Assembly: GCF_900105055.1 (NCBI RefSeq)
Contig: NZ_FNTA01000004.1
Coordinates: 5,921,501-5,985,500, forward strand
Length of the DNA stretch: 64,000 nucleotides
Reading direction: 5' to 3'
DNA from: Amycolatopsis lurida
GTDB lineage: Bacteria; Actinomycetota; Actinomycetes; Mycobacteriales; Pseudonocardiaceae
Positions 26,461 to 35,517 of the stretch are shown here, piece after piece. A program made the position numbers and the translations under genes. The number at the start of each line of letters is the position of its first letter. The stretch's first letter is position 1. Under the pieces are notes generated by a model. That model saw only the letters and a list, made by a program, of their open reading frames with translations, made no database searches and was not told where the DNA came from.

Positions 26461-27962
26461 CCGCCGTGGTTGAGTTGATGGACTACGCCGACGTCGTCGA
26501 GCGGTTCGACCCGGTGCTGGGCCTCGAGGTGCACGTCGAGCTGAACACGAACACCAAGATGTTCTGCGGCTGCGCCAACGAGTTCGGCGGCGAGCCGAAC
26601 ACCAAGGTGTGCCCGACCTGTCTCGGGATGCCCGGTTCGCTGCCGGTCGTGAACGGCAAGGCGGTCGAGGGCGCGATCCGCATCGGCCTCGCGCTCAACT
26701 GCGAGATCGCGGAATGGTGCCGGTTCGCCCGGAAGAACTACTTCTACCCGGACATGCCGAAGAACTTCCAGACCTCGCAGTACGACGAGCCGATCGCCTT
26801 CAACGGCTACCTCGACGTGACGCTGGACGACGGCGAGGTCGTCCGCGTCGAGATCGAGCGCGCGCACATGGAGGAGGACACCGGCAAGTCGCTGCACGTC
26901 GGCGGCGCCACCGGTCGTATCCATGGCGCCGAGCACTCGCTGCTCGACTACAACCGCGCCGGCGTGCCGCTGATCGAGATCGTCACCAAGACGATCGAGC
27001 ACACCGGCGGCCGTGCCCCCGAGGTCGCCCGCGCGTACGTGAGCGCCCTGCGGGATCTGCTGCGCGCGCTGGACGTCTCCGACGTCCGCATGGACCAGGG
27101 TTCCCTGCGCTGCGACGCGAACGTCTCGCTGATGGCCAAGGACGCGACCGAGTTCGGCACGCGCACCGAGACCAAGAACGTCAACTCGCTGCGCAGCGTC
27201 GAGCGCGCCGTGCGCTACGAGATGACCCGCCAGGCGGCGATCCTCGCCGAGGGCGGCTCCATCAAGCAGGAGACGCGGCACTTCCAGGAGGCCGACGGCA
27301 CCACGTCGCCGGGCCGCACCAAGGAGACCGCCGAGGACTACCGGTACTTCCCGGAGCCCGACCTGGTCCCGATCGCGCCGTCGCGCGAATGGGTCGAGGA
27401 GCTGCGCAAGACCCTCCCGGAGATGCCGTCGGAGCGCCGCAAGCGCATCCAGCGTGAGTGGAACCTGACCGACGAGGCGCTGCGCGACCTGCTCAACGTC
27501 GGCGCGGTCGACCTGGTCGCCGCCACCGTCGAGGCGGGCGCGACGCCGGACGAGGCCCGCAGCTGGTGGGTCAACACGCTGGCGCAAGAGGCCAACTCCC
27601 GCGAGATCGAGCTGGCCGAGCTGGCGATCACCCCGGCGCAGCTGGCCGAGGTCATCGCACTGGTCAATGCCGGCGAGCTGACCAACAAGCTGGCCAAGGA
27701 GGTCGTGCAGGGCGTGCTCGCCGGCGAGGGTTCGCCGTCCGAAGTCGTCGAGAAGCGCGGCCTGAAGGTCGTCTCCGACGACTCCGCGCTCATCGCGGCG
27801 GTCGACGAGGCGCTGGCCGCGCAGCCCGACGTCGCCGAGAAGATCCGCGGCGGCAAGGTGGCCGCGGCCGGGGCGATCGTCGGCGCGGTCATGAAGGCCA
27901 CCAAGGGCCAGGCCGACGCCAAACGCGTACGCGAACTGATCGTCGAGCGAGTCGGTGCCTGA
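26457..27962 (+). CDS. gatB: Asp/Glu-tRNA amidotransferase subunit B
   Basis: A 501-residue GatB. The catalytic cradle shows GLEVHVELNTNTKMFCGC and the zinc site includes CPTCLGMPGSLPV; the C-terminal YqeY-like tail domain is present. It activates the misacylated tRNA and transfers ammonia. GTG 26457 overlaps the gatA stop and has GGAGG eight bases upstream; ATG 26478 is less likely. In mycobacteria pfkA lies between gatA and gatB, but here the genes abut. Confidence 0.97.
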   Translation: MTAVVELMDYADVVERFDPVLGLEVHVELNTNTKMFCGCANEFGGEPNTKVCPTCLGMPGSLPVVNGKAVEGAIRIGLALNCEIAEWCRFARKNYFYPDMPKNFQTSQYDEPIAFNGYLDVTLDDGEVVRVEIERAHMEEDTGKSLHVGGATGRIHGAEHSLLDYNRAGVPLIEIVTKTIEHTGGRAPEVARAYVSALRDLLRALDVSDVRMDQGSLRCDANVSLMAKDATEFGTRTETKNVNSLRSVERAVRYEMTRQAAILAEGGSIKQETRHFQEADGTTSPGRTKETAEDYRYFPEPDLVPIAPSREWVEELRKTLPEMPSERRKRIQREWNLTDEALRDLLNVGAVDLVAATVEAGATPDEARSWWVNTLAQEANSREIELAELAITPAQLAEVIALVNAGELTNKLAKEVVQGVLAGEGSPSEVVEKRGLKVVSDDSALIAAVDEALAAQPDVAEKIRGGKVAAAGAIVGAVMKATKGQADAKRVRELIVERVGA

Positions 27963-28464
27963 TCTCGCTTTGAAGAAGGTCACCTGGCGTGAGTGGCTCG
28001 GCCTCGCGGCCGGGCTGCTCGCGCTGGTGGCCTTGTTCCTTCCGTGGACGACGCTGACCGCCTCGCGCCCGGAAATCGAGGACGTGCTGACGACGTTGCC
28101 CGCCGACGACGTCACGCGAGACGCCTGGCACGCGGGTTTCCTCGCCTGGGCGCCGCTCTTCCTCCTGTTCCTGCCCGGAGTGGCCGTCGTGCTGTTCGGC
28201 CGCGTCGACGCCGTCCGCCGCGCGGGCCTGCCGCATCTGTGGCTGATGGCGGCCATCGGCGCGCTGCTGCTGATGGTGCTCGGCTGGGCCACCCTCGACT
28301 GGCAGTTCGACGCCGATCAGCGCGGGATCTTCTCCGCCGCCGGTATCGAGATCGGGACCGGGCTCGGCCGCTACCTCGGCCTGCTCACCGCTGTCGTCTC
28401 CGCCGCCGTCGCGTTCTTCGACGTCCGCTTGCTCCGCGCCGAGACCCGTACCCGGCGCCCCTGA
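27955..28464 (+). CDS. Four-helix membrane protein, unknown function
   Basis: A 169-residue protein with four hydrophobic helices (LGLAAGLLALVALFLPWTTL; LFLLFLPGVAVVLFG; LWLMAAIGALLLMVLGWATL; GLLTAVVSAAVAFF). The GTG start overlaps the end of gatB by eight bases, so it is a co-translated fourth gene of the gat operon. The family is not recognised. Confidence 0.7.
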   Translation: MPDLALKKVTWREWLGLAAGLLALVALFLPWTTLTASRPEIEDVLTTLPADDVTRDAWHAGFLAWAPLFLLFLPGVAVVLFGRVDAVRRAGLPHLWLMAAIGALLLMVLGWATLDWQFDADQRGIFSAAGIEIGTGLGRYLGLLTAVVSAAVAFFDVRLLRAETRTRRP

Positions 28465-28473
28465 GCTCTCCTT

Positions 28474-28495
28474 CGCGTTTAGTCCTCTGGATGCG
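28474..28495. repeat. Solo copy of the TAGTC repeat element
   Basis: A 22-base element that differs from 23680-23701 at a single base (position 4). The partner arm is missing, so this is a truncated member of the hairpin family. It lies 42-63 bases upstream of the cupin gene. Confidence 0.7.
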
Positions 28496-28506
28496 CGGGG
28501 ATACCG

Positions 28507-28523
28507 TGGGAAAGCGCTTTCTT
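28507..28523 (+). promoter_or_regulatory. LacI-type operator palindrome
   Basis: TGGGAAAGCGCTTTCTT contains the perfect 12-bp palindrome GAAAGCGCTTTC (28510-28521) with a central CG, the hallmark of LacI/GalR-family operators. It abuts the ribosome-binding site of the cupin gene, so a bound repressor should block expression. No lacI-family gene is in the window. Confidence 0.6.
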
Positions 28524-28536
28524 GGAGGAGTACATC

Positions 28537-29232
28537 GTGTTCCCGCTTCCCGGAGGCATCGGCCTCTCCCATCTGTGCGCCTATGAATGGGAGGCCGAGG
28601 ACGGGGTGTGCGGCGGCAGCCCGCATCTGCACCTCGCCTGCACCGAGGCCTACGTCGTCACCGGCGGACGCGGCGCGGTGCAGACGCTCGACGTCGGCGG
28701 CTACCGGGAGACCGAACTCGAACCCGGTGTCGTCGCGTGGTTCGCCCCCGGCACGGTCCATCGGATGGTGCAGCGCGAAGACCTGCGGATCACCGTGCTG
28801 ATGCAGAACAGCGGGCTGCCCGAAGCGGGCGACGCCGTCTTCACGTTCCCGCCGTCGATCCTCGCCGACCCGGCCGCGTACGCCGAGGCCGCCGCGATGC
28901 CGGAGGACGAAGACGCGGCCCGTCGTCGTCGTGATCTCGCGGTCGAGGGCTACCTCCCGATCCGGGAGGCGCTCGTCGCGGGAGATCCCGGCCCGCTGAG
29001 GGACTTCCACCGCGCGGCCGTCGCGCTGTCCGCGCCGAAGGTCGACGCCTGGATCCCGCGCTGGCGCGCCGGTGCGCTGGCCGCCGCCGAGTTGACCGGG
29101 GAACACCTGGAAGCGCTGGCGAACGGCGACGCGAGTCACCTCGAACGGTCCGGGATCATGGTCACCGGTCCGTCCGAAGTGGACGGTTACGGGATGTGCG
29201 GGCGGCGGACGGAATACCGCATGGACTCCTGA
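28537..29232 (+). CDS. Cupin domain protein
   Basis: A 231-residue protein with an N-terminal cupin barrel: SPHLHLACTEAYVVTGGRG supplies histidine/glutamate metal ligands and VVAWFAPGTVHRM supplies the last histidine. A helical C-terminal part follows. GTG 28537 has GGAGGA seven bases upstream. The LacI-like operator in front suggests sugar-responsive control, as for sugar-binding or sugar-phosphate cupins, but the ligand is unknown. Confidence 0.8.
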   Translation: MFPLPGGIGLSHLCAYEWEAEDGVCGGSPHLHLACTEAYVVTGGRGAVQTLDVGGYRETELEPGVVAWFAPGTVHRMVQREDLRITVLMQNSGLPEAGDAVFTFPPSILADPAAYAEAAAMPEDEDAARRRRDLAVEGYLPIREALVAGDPGPLRDFHRAAVALSAPKVDAWIPRWRAGALAAAELTGEHLEALANGDASHLERSGIMVTGPSEVDGYGMCGRRTEYRMDS

Positions 29233-29238
29233 GCCCGC

Positions 29239-30462
29239 TCAGTCCTTGCCGCCCCCGCCGGAGCTGGCCGACGGCGTGATGATGACGACGCGGTCGTCGC
29301 TCGAAACCGGGGTGCCGCCGTCCTTGTTGACCGTCCCGGCGAGCGCGACCTGCGGATTGACCATGCTCATCGCGGACAGCCTGCCGAAGGTCTTCGGCGG
29401 CTTGCCGACCTTGCCGTCCATGAAGACGTTCGGCTTGCCGGTCACCGCGCCGTCCGGGGTGACCGGCAGGTTCTGCAGGTTGCCCGCGATCGACGTCGTG
29501 ACCGTGAGATAGCCGGTGGCACCGACGAAGTCCGCGCAGCCCGCCACGCCGGGTTTGTCGGTCCAGCTCCAGGCCGGGGTGGTCAGCGGCTGGCCGCCGC
29601 GAAGCCGGTACAGGACGTCCTTGTCGGCCAGCCGGTCGGTCAGCCATAGGCGGGAGCCGGTCTGGTCGCGGCAGATCCCACCGGGGGAGTGCACGCCGGT
29701 CGAGAAGACCGCCGAACCCGGGGTGGGGTTGCCCGCCGCCGGTTTGCCCGACGTGTCGACGCGCAGCACCTTCCCGGCCAGTGACGCCGGATCGGCCGCG
29801 AGCCCGGGGTTGCCCGCGTCGCCGGTGGCGACCAGGAGCGCGCCCTTGGCATCGGTGCCGATCGCGCCGCGATTGCCGGTGGCGCCCTTGGGGATGCCGG
29901 TCAGCACCGGTTTCGGTGCCTGGCCCTTCGCCAGCCGGACGACCCGGTTGTCGGTCGGGGTGGTGATGTAGGCGAAGACGAGCTGGTCTTCGGCGAACCC
30001 GGGGGAGAGGGCCAGCGAGGTGAGGCCGCCGTCGCCGGAGCCGTCCACGGGGACGGTCGCCCAGTCGGCGGGGTCCTTCTCCGCGGCGGCGAGCAGGATG
30101 CGGCCGCTCTTGCGTTCGCCCGCGAGCGCGCTGGGCGCGGTGCCGTCACCGGGGATCGCGGCCACGGCGGCGACGGTGTCCAGGCAGGTCGCGATGACGG
30201 ACTTGTCGAAGTCCTTGCAGCCCTGCGGCGGCGGGACCGGCGTCGGCGTCTGGTTCGGCCCGTTGCCACGGCCGGGGCCGGAGTCACCCGCTTCACCACC
30301 GGGCCCGACCTGCGGCGGGACCTCGGGCGACGGCGGGTTGACCGGGGTGAACTTCTGCCCGGCGGCGGTGTTGTCGAACTCGGCACAGCCGGAGAGCATC
30401 AGCGCGCCGCAGGCCAGCATGGCCAGCGGCGCGGTCCATTTCCGCCGGTACCGGGTACGCAC
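29239..30462 (-). CDS. LppZ-like lipoprotein, sorbosone dehydrogenase-like propeller
   Basis: A 407-residue exported lipoprotein. The basic N-terminus (RTRYRRK) and hydrophobic stretch end in the lipobox LSGC, about residues 22-25. A Pro/Gly-rich linker precedes a beta-propeller of the glucose/sorbosone dehydrogenase type (VFSTGVHSPGGICRDQTG, LWLTDR). It matches LppZ (Rv3006) by position. The start is GTG 30462. The 3' end lies six bases from that of the convergent cupin gene. Enzymatic activity is not certain. Confidence 0.82.
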   Translation of the reverse strand: MRTRYRRKWTAPLAMLACGALMLSGCAEFDNTAAGQKFTPVNPPSPEVPPQVGPGGEAGDSGPGRGNGPNQTPTPVPPPQGCKDFDKSVIATCLDTVAAVAAIPGDGTAPSALAGERKSGRILLAAAEKDPADWATVPVDGSGDGGLTSLALSPGFAEDQLVFAYITTPTDNRVVRLAKGQAPKPVLTGIPKGATGNRGAIGTDAKGALLVATGDAGNPGLAADPASLAGKVLRVDTSGKPAAGNPTPGSAVFSTGVHSPGGICRDQTGSRLWLTDRLADKDVLYRLRGGQPLTTPAWSWTDKPGVAGCADFVGATGYLTVTTSIAGNLQNLPVTPDGAVTGKPNVFMDGKVGKPPKTFGRLSAMSMVNPQVALAGTVNKDGGTPVSSDDRVVIITPSASSGGGGKD

Positions 30463-30525
30463 AGGGGCAAGCCTAGGTGGGCGTACGTGAGCCACGGGTA
30501 AGAGCCTCTCGATACCGTGGTGATC

Positions 30526-31431
30526 ATGACTGTGACCGTTCTCGTGCCCGACGAAGAGGGAGTGGCCGCGCTTTCGGAGATCGAGGGCGTGCGTCCGGTG
30601 GTGTACCGCCGCGGGGAGCCGGTGCCGGCCGAAGCAGCCGAGGCCGAGGTCCTCGTGACCGGTGACGGGCCCAGCGACGAACTCTGGCGCGAACTGCCGA
30701 ACATCAAACTCGTGCAACTGCTGGCGGCGGGCGCCGAGGACTGGGTCGGCAAGGTGCCGGACGGCGTCCTGCTCTCGACCTGCCGCGGCGCGCACGGCGG
30801 AAGCTCGGCCGAGTGGGTCGTGGCGGTACTGCTGGCGATCTACCGCGGTCTCGACGATTTCGCCGAAGGACTGCGGCGGAAGCACTGGGAACGCCGGACC
30901 ACCGACACCCTGCAGGGCAAGCGGGTCCTCATCATCGGCGCGGGCGACCTCGGCAGGCATCTGCGCCGACGGCTGGAGACGTTCGACGTGCGCTGCACGA
31001 TGGTGGGCGCGAACGCCCGCGAAGGTGTCCACGGCACGGACGAACTGCCCGCCCTGCTGCCCGACCACGACGTCACGGTGCTCATGGTGCCGCTCACGCC
31101 GCACACGCGCGGCATGGTCGACGCGGAGTTCCTGGCCGCGATGCCGGACGACGCGATCCTCGTGAACGTCTCGCGGGGCCCGGTCGTGGTCACCGACGCG
31201 CTCGTCGCGGAACTCGCGTCGGGACGGCTGCGCGCCGCGCTCGACGTGACCGACCCGGAGCCGTTGCCCGACGGGCACCCGCTGTGGGACTGCCCGGGGC
31301 TGCTGCTGACACCGCACGTCGCGGGCTCCGTGAGCGGGAGACGGCAGCGCGCCTACGCGGTGGTGGTCCGGGAATTGAGCCACTATCTGGGTGGGGAGCT
31401 GCCGAAGAACCTGGTCCACGGCGAATACTGA
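30526..31431 (+). CDS. D-2-hydroxyacid dehydrogenase family protein
   Basis: A 301-residue NAD(P)-dependent D-isomer-specific 2-hydroxyacid dehydrogenase. The Rossmann loop is LIIGAGDLGRHLRRR. The catalytic arginine is in VNVSRGPVV, the glutamate in DVTDPEPLP and the histidine in TPHVAGS. ATG 30526 lies seven bases after TACCGT, fitting a leaderless start. The substrate is unknown; it is about 230 residues shorter than the serA product in this window and has no ACT domain. Confidence 0.88.
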   Translation: MTVTVLVPDEEGVAALSEIEGVRPVVYRRGEPVPAEAAEAEVLVTGDGPSDELWRELPNIKLVQLLAAGAEDWVGKVPDGVLLSTCRGAHGGSSAEWVVAVLLAIYRGLDDFAEGLRRKHWERRTTDTLQGKRVLIIGAGDLGRHLRRRLETFDVRCTMVGANAREGVHGTDELPALLPDHDVTVLMVPLTPHTRGMVDAEFLAAMPDDAILVNVSRGPVVVTDALVAELASGRLRAALDVTDPEPLPDGHPLWDCPGLLLTPHVAGSVSGRRQRAYAVVVRELSHYLGGELPKNLVHGEY

Positions 31432-31436
31432 GCATC

Positions 31437-32288
31437 GTGACGAATCTTCATGTCGGTTGCGCGATGTGGACGCACAAGGCGTGGGCCGGGCGGTTCGTCC
31501 CGAAGTCGCTGCCCGCGGGGGAGCGCCTTCGGGCGTATGCCGGCTGGTGCAACGCGGTCGAGGGCAACACCACCTTCTACGCGACCCCCGCCCGGGACAC
31601 CGTCGCGGCGTGGGCGCGGCAGACCGGTCCCGGCTTCCGGTTCGTGGTCAAGCTGCCCAAGGTCGTCACGCACGAGCGACGGCTCGCCGGTGTCGAGACC
31701 GAGATGCGGGCGTTCCTGGACGCGGTCGACCCGCTCGGCGATCGGGCGGTCCTGTGGACACAGCTGCCCGGCTCGTTCGGCCCGCCGGACGCCGACGCCC
31801 TCGGCCGCTTCCTGCGCCGTCTGCCCGCCGGGCTCCGGCGTGCCGTCGAGGTGCGTCATCCGGCGTTCTACACCGACACCCACGCCACGTCGCTGCTGGA
31901 GCGGATCCTCGCCGACGCGGACGCCGAGTGGGTGCCGTTCGACACCACGGTCTTCTTCTCCAGCCCGCCGGTCAGCGAGGCCGAGCAGGACGCCTGGGCC
32001 AAGAAACCCCGGCTGCCCCGGCGGACGACGGCGCTGACCGACCGGCCGATCGTCCGCTACCTCGGCCGGGATTCCGCCGAGGAGACCGCGCGGGGATGGG
32101 AGCCGTGGACCGAGGTGGTCGCCGGGTGGCTGCGTGACGGCCGGTCGCCGACGGTCTTCGTGCACACCCCCGACAACGACGACGCCCCGGCGCTCGCCCG
32201 CCGGTTCCACGATGACGTGCGCTCCCTGGTGCCCGATCTCGCCCCGCTGCCCGAGCCCGAACCGGTCGAACCCGCGACCCTGTTCTGA
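31437..32288 (+). CDS. DUF72 family protein
   Basis: A 283-residue DUF72 protein, a TIM-barrel family of unknown function. Typical segments are the N-terminal HVGCAMWTHKAWAGRFVP, FRFVVKLPKVVTHERRL, LWTQLPGSFGP and the closing VFVHTPDNDDAPAL. The GTG start lies five bases after the dehydrogenase stop, so the two are cotranscribed. Confidence 0.85.
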   Translation: MTNLHVGCAMWTHKAWAGRFVPKSLPAGERLRAYAGWCNAVEGNTTFYATPARDTVAAWARQTGPGFRFVVKLPKVVTHERRLAGVETEMRAFLDAVDPLGDRAVLWTQLPGSFGPPDADALGRFLRRLPAGLRRAVEVRHPAFYTDTHATSLLERILADADAEWVPFDTTVFFSSPPVSEAEQDAWAKKPRLPRRTTALTDRPIVRYLGRDSAEETARGWEPWTEVVAGWLRDGRSPTVFVHTPDNDDAPALARRFHDDVRSLVPDLAPLPEPEPVEPATLF

Positions 32289-32341
32289 GCCGGTCCGGCG
32301 GTTCGGTCGCCTGACGGGCCGGTTTCCCCTACCCTTCGCGC

Positions 32342-32908
32342 GTGAGCGATGACTACCAGACCAGCATGATCTCGGACGTGGCCGAGCCCGACAAGGGCCC
32401 GAGCCCGGTGGAGACCAGGGGCGGGATCGATCTCGGTCTGCTCGTCCTGCGAGTGGTGCTCGGCGTGACCATGGGCGCGCACGGGCTCCAGCATCTCTTC
32501 GGCGCTTTCGGCGGGCCCGGGGTCGGTGGCTTCGCCAAGGCACTCGGCGGCTTCGGGTACACCAGCCAGACCACGCTGCTTTCGTGGATCACCGGGATCA
32601 GCGAGGTGGTCGGCGGCGCGCTCGTGCTGGTGGGCCTGTTCACCCCGATCGGTGCCGCGGCGCTCCTCGGGGTCTGCGCGAACATCGTGTACGTCAAGTT
32701 CGGCGGCGGGTTCTTCCAGAAGCAGGGACAGGGTTTCGAGTTCGAACTCCTGCTGGCCGCGGCCTCGCTGACCGTGCTGCTCGCGGGCTCCGGTCGGATC
32801 GCGCTGGACGTCAACACGCCCTGGCGGAAGCGGCCGCTTTCGTTCGGACTGATCGGGCTGCTGCTCGCGGCCGCGGCCTCGGTCGTGGTGATCGTCCTCT
32901 GCCGCTGA
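32342..32908 (+). CDS. DoxX family membrane protein
   Basis: A 188-residue DoxX-type membrane protein with four to five helices; LLVLRVVLGVTMGAHGLQHL and GGFAKALGGFGY are the family pattern. It matches Rv3005c, whose family member in mycobacteria works with a superoxide dismutase and thiol oxidoreductase at the membrane; those partners are not adjacent here. TACCCT at 32330-32335 gives a leaderless GTG start. Confidence 0.85.
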   Translation: MSDDYQTSMISDVAEPDKGPSPVETRGGIDLGLLVLRVVLGVTMGAHGLQHLFGAFGGPGVGGFAKALGGFGYTSQTTLLSWITGISEVVGGALVLVGLFTPIGAAALLGVCANIVYVKFGGGFFQKQGQGFEFELLLAAASLTVLLAGSGRIALDVNTPWRKRPLSFGLIGLLLAAAASVVVIVLCR

Positions 32909-32912
32909 GACT

Positions 32913-32961
32913 CGTGAAGGCCCCCTTCCCTCGGCTCAGCCGAGGGAAGGGGGCCTTCACG
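32913..32961. terminator. Perfect 49-bp palindrome, bidirectional terminator
   Basis: Arms of 24 bases (32913-32936 and 32938-32961) are perfectly complementary around a single central base. It lies between the convergent doxX-like and ilvD genes. The identical 49 bases occur again at 49056-49104. No T-tract is present. Confidence 0.8.
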
Positions 32962-32971
32962 CGCTTTGCGG

Positions 32972-34816
32972 TTACTTGCTCGGGTCCCGGACGGCACCGG
33001 TGTCGGCCGACGTCGCCATCCGCGCGTAGGCCCGCAGCGCGGCGGTGACCTTCCGGTCCCGCGAGACCGGCTGCCACGGCCGCTCGCTCGCCTCCATCTT
33101 CGCGCGCCGCTCGGCGAGGACGTCCTCGTCGACGAGCAGTTCGAGGCGGCGTTCGTGGACGTCGAGCAGGATCCGGTCGCCGTTCTGGACCAGGCCGATC
33201 GTCCCGCCCGCGGCGGCCTCGGGCGAGATGTGCCCGACCGAGATGCCCGACGAGCCGCCGGAGAACCGGCCGTCGGTGATCAGCGCGCACTTCTTGCCCA
33301 GTCCCGAGCCCTTGAGGAACGCCGTCGGGTGCAGCATCTCCTGCATACCGGGGCCGCCTGCCGGGCCTTCGTAGCGGATCACCAGCACCTCACCGGGCTG
33401 GATCTCCTTCTTGAGGATGGCCGAAACCGCCTCCTCCTGGCTTTCCAGCACCCGGGCCGGACCCTCGAAGTGCCACAGTTCCTCGTCGATGCCCGCGGAT
33501 TTGATGACGGCGCCGTTCTCGGCGAGGTTGCCGCGCAGGATCGCGAGCCCGCCGTCCTTGGTGTAGGCGTGCTCGACGTCGTGGATGCAGCCGTCGGCGG
33601 CGTCGGTGTCCAAAGAGGACCAGCGGTTCTCGGTGGAGAACGCCTCGGTGGTGCGGACTCCGCCCGGCGCCGCGTGGAACAGCTCGATCGCCCGCTCCGA
33701 CGGTGCCTTCGCGCGGATGTCCCAAGTGGACAGCCACGACTCGAGATCCGGCGAGTGCACGGAGTGGACGTCGGTGTTCAGCAGCCCGCCGCGGTACAGC
33801 TCGCCGAGGATGGCCGGGATTCCGCCCGCGCGGTGGACGTCCTCCATGTGGTAGTCCGAGTTCGGCGCGACCTTCGACAGGCACGGCACGCGGCGGCCGA
33901 TGGCGTCGATGTCGTCGATGGTGAAGTCGACCTCGCCCTCCTGCGCGGCGGCGAGGATGTGCAGCACCGTGTTGGTCGAACCGCCCATCGCCATGTCGAG
34001 GGCCATCGCGTTCTCGAACGCCTTCTTCGTCGCGATCGAGCGCGGAAGCGCGGACTCGTCGTCGTTCTCATACCAGCGCTTGCACAGTTCGACGACCGTG
34101 CGCCCGGCGTCCTCGAAGAGCGCCTTGCGGGCGGCGTGCGTGGCGAGGGTGGAACCGTTGCCCGGGAGGGAGAGCCCGAGGGCCTCGGTGAGGCAGTTCA
34201 TCGAGTTCGCGGTGAACATGCCCGAGCACGAACCGCAGGTCGGGCAGGCCGAACGCTCCACAATGGACAGGCCATCTTCGTCGACCTCGCTGCTGGCCGA
34301 CGCGGCGATCGCGGTGATCAGGTCGGTCGGCGCCTGCGCGACCCCGCCGACGACCACGGCCTTCCCGGCCTCCATCGGCCCGCCGGAGACGAAGACCACC
34401 GGGATGTTCAGCCGCATGGCGGCGTTCAGCATGCCCGGGGTGATCTTGTCGCAGTTGGAGATGCAGACCAGGGCGTCGGCCTGGTGCGCGTTCACCATGT
34501 ACTCGACGGAGTCGGCGATGATCTCGCGCGAGGGCAGCGAGTAGAGCATTCCGCTGTGCCCCATGGCGATCCCGTCGTCGACGGCGATCGTGTGGAACTC
34601 GCGGGCGACCCCGCCCGCCTCCTTCACCGCGCCGGCCACGATGTCGCCGAGATCCTTGAGGTGCACGTGCCCCGGCACGAACTGGGTGTAGGAGTTCGCG
34701 ATGGCGACGATCGGCTTGCCGAAGTCGCTGTCGGTCATTCCGGTGGCGCGCCAGAGCGAGCGGGCGCCCGCCGCGTTGCGGCCGTGGGTGGTGGTCCGGG
34801 AACGGAGTTGAGGCAC
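32972..34816 (-). CDS. ilvD: Dihydroxy-acid dehydratase
   Basis: A 614-residue IlvD of the long E. coli type. It begins MPQLRSRTTTHGRN, as in the E. coli enzyme, and keeps the iron-sulfur cysteines in SNCDKITPGM and CPTCGSCSGM. It makes the 2-keto acids for valine and isoleucine. GTG 34816 is chosen over the in-frame TTG at 34828 because GGAG lies eight bases upstream and the N-terminus aligns with known enzymes. It is transcribed towards the doxX-like gene, away from ilvB. Confidence 0.96.
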   Translation of the reverse strand: MPQLRSRTTTHGRNAAGARSLWRATGMTDSDFGKPIVAIANSYTQFVPGHVHLKDLGDIVAGAVKEAGGVAREFHTIAVDDGIAMGHSGMLYSLPSREIIADSVEYMVNAHQADALVCISNCDKITPGMLNAAMRLNIPVVFVSGGPMEAGKAVVVGGVAQAPTDLITAIAASASSEVDEDGLSIVERSACPTCGSCSGMFTANSMNCLTEALGLSLPGNGSTLATHAARKALFEDAGRTVVELCKRWYENDDESALPRSIATKKAFENAMALDMAMGGSTNTVLHILAAAQEGEVDFTIDDIDAIGRRVPCLSKVAPNSDYHMEDVHRAGGIPAILGELYRGGLLNTDVHSVHSPDLESWLSTWDIRAKAPSERAIELFHAAPGGVRTTEAFSTENRWSSLDTDAADGCIHDVEHAYTKDGGLAILRGNLAENGAVIKSAGIDEELWHFEGPARVLESQEEAVSAILKKEIQPGEVLVIRYEGPAGGPGMQEMLHPTAFLKGSGLGKKCALITDGRFSGGSSGISVGHISPEAAAGGTIGLVQNGDRILLDVHERRLELLVDEDVLAERRAKMEASERPWQPVSRDRKVTAALRAYARMATSADTGAVRDPSK

Positions 34817-34879
34817 GGCTGACTCCAAGGTTCGGGATGGGGACCAGGGCGAACGAGCGCCAAACTGGTCCTACCAATC

Positions 34880-35338
34880 CTACTCCCCGGAATCGTCGCT
34901 CTTTTCCGGAGCCTTGGCCACGTCGTCGGTCAGCCCGGAGGGATCGGCCATGTGGCCCGCGCTGACCAGCGAGATCACCGGCAGATGGCGGGTGCGCACG
35001 GCGGGGAGGGCGATCTTGGTCTCGTCCTTCAGTACGGCCTGCACCTTCGCCTTGTCGGTGATGGCGAGGCCCTTGAGCGACGTCCACGGCAGGTCGCGCC
35101 GCCCGAACATCGTGCGAACCTCCAAGCCCTTGGCCGTCGCCGTCGTGCGAGTCCGGATGACGAACACCGCCAGCGCGATCGGGAAGACGTAGAGCCACTG
35201 GAGATAAGGCACGTCGCCGAACGCGACAGGCGTCACACAAACGACGAGGAAAGCGATCGCCAGCAACGCCGTGTTCGGGATTTTGAAGACGGCCTTGGGG
35301 TCCTCGTTCGCCTGTTCCTGCTGCTTTTCTTCTGCCAC
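34880..35338 (-). CDS. PH domain membrane protein (Cfp6-like)
   Basis: A 152-residue protein with two helices (ALLAIAFLVVCVTPVAFG; YLQWLYVFPIALAVFVI) followed by a bacterial PH-like domain (KGLEVRTMFGRRDLPWTSLK) and an acidic tail. It corresponds to Rv3004 (cfp6), which is also next to ilvB. The start is GTG 35338. The function of the family is unknown. Confidence 0.8.
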   Translation of the reverse strand: MAEEKQQEQANEDPKAVFKIPNTALLAIAFLVVCVTPVAFGDVPYLQWLYVFPIALAVFVIRTRTTATAKGLEVRTMFGRRDLPWTSLKGLAITDKAKVQAVLKDETKIALPAVRTRHLPVISLVSAGHMADPSGLTDDVAKAPEKSDDSGE

Positions 35339-35432
35339 GTCAAAGATGGTGCACCGCCGCCTCCCCGGCCCCGAACGCGGGTCGCGCGACGCACCGAAGG
35401 TGTCCAGCATGCGGAATCGCCGTCCCGCAGAG

Positions 35433-35462
35433 TTGACACTCTTGACGGCGACCGGCTAGCTT
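35433..35462 (+). promoter_or_regulatory. ilvB operon promoter
   Basis: TTGACA (35433-35438) and TAGCTT (35457-35462) are separated by 18 bases, a near-consensus housekeeping promoter. The leader peptide GTG starts seven bases after the -10, so transcription should begin at or next to that codon. Confidence 0.8.
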
Positions 35463-35469
35463 CACTCTC

Positions 35470-35517
35470 GTGACAACGCAGACCGGCCTCGTACTTCCCA
35501 AGCGCGTCGACGCTTAG
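35470..35517 (+). CDS. ilvB leader peptide
   Basis: A 15-codon reading frame, GTG to TAG, encodes MTTQTGLVLPKRVDA with consecutive Leu-Val-Leu control codons. It is apparently leaderless. Similar short peptides rich in branched-chain residues are predicted upstream of ilvB in other actinobacteria. Its 3' end overlaps the first arm of an 11-bp GC-rich stem, and a terminator follows, so ribosome position on it should decide read-through into ilvB-ilvN-ilvC. Confidence 0.8.
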   Translation: MTTQTGLVLPKRVDA

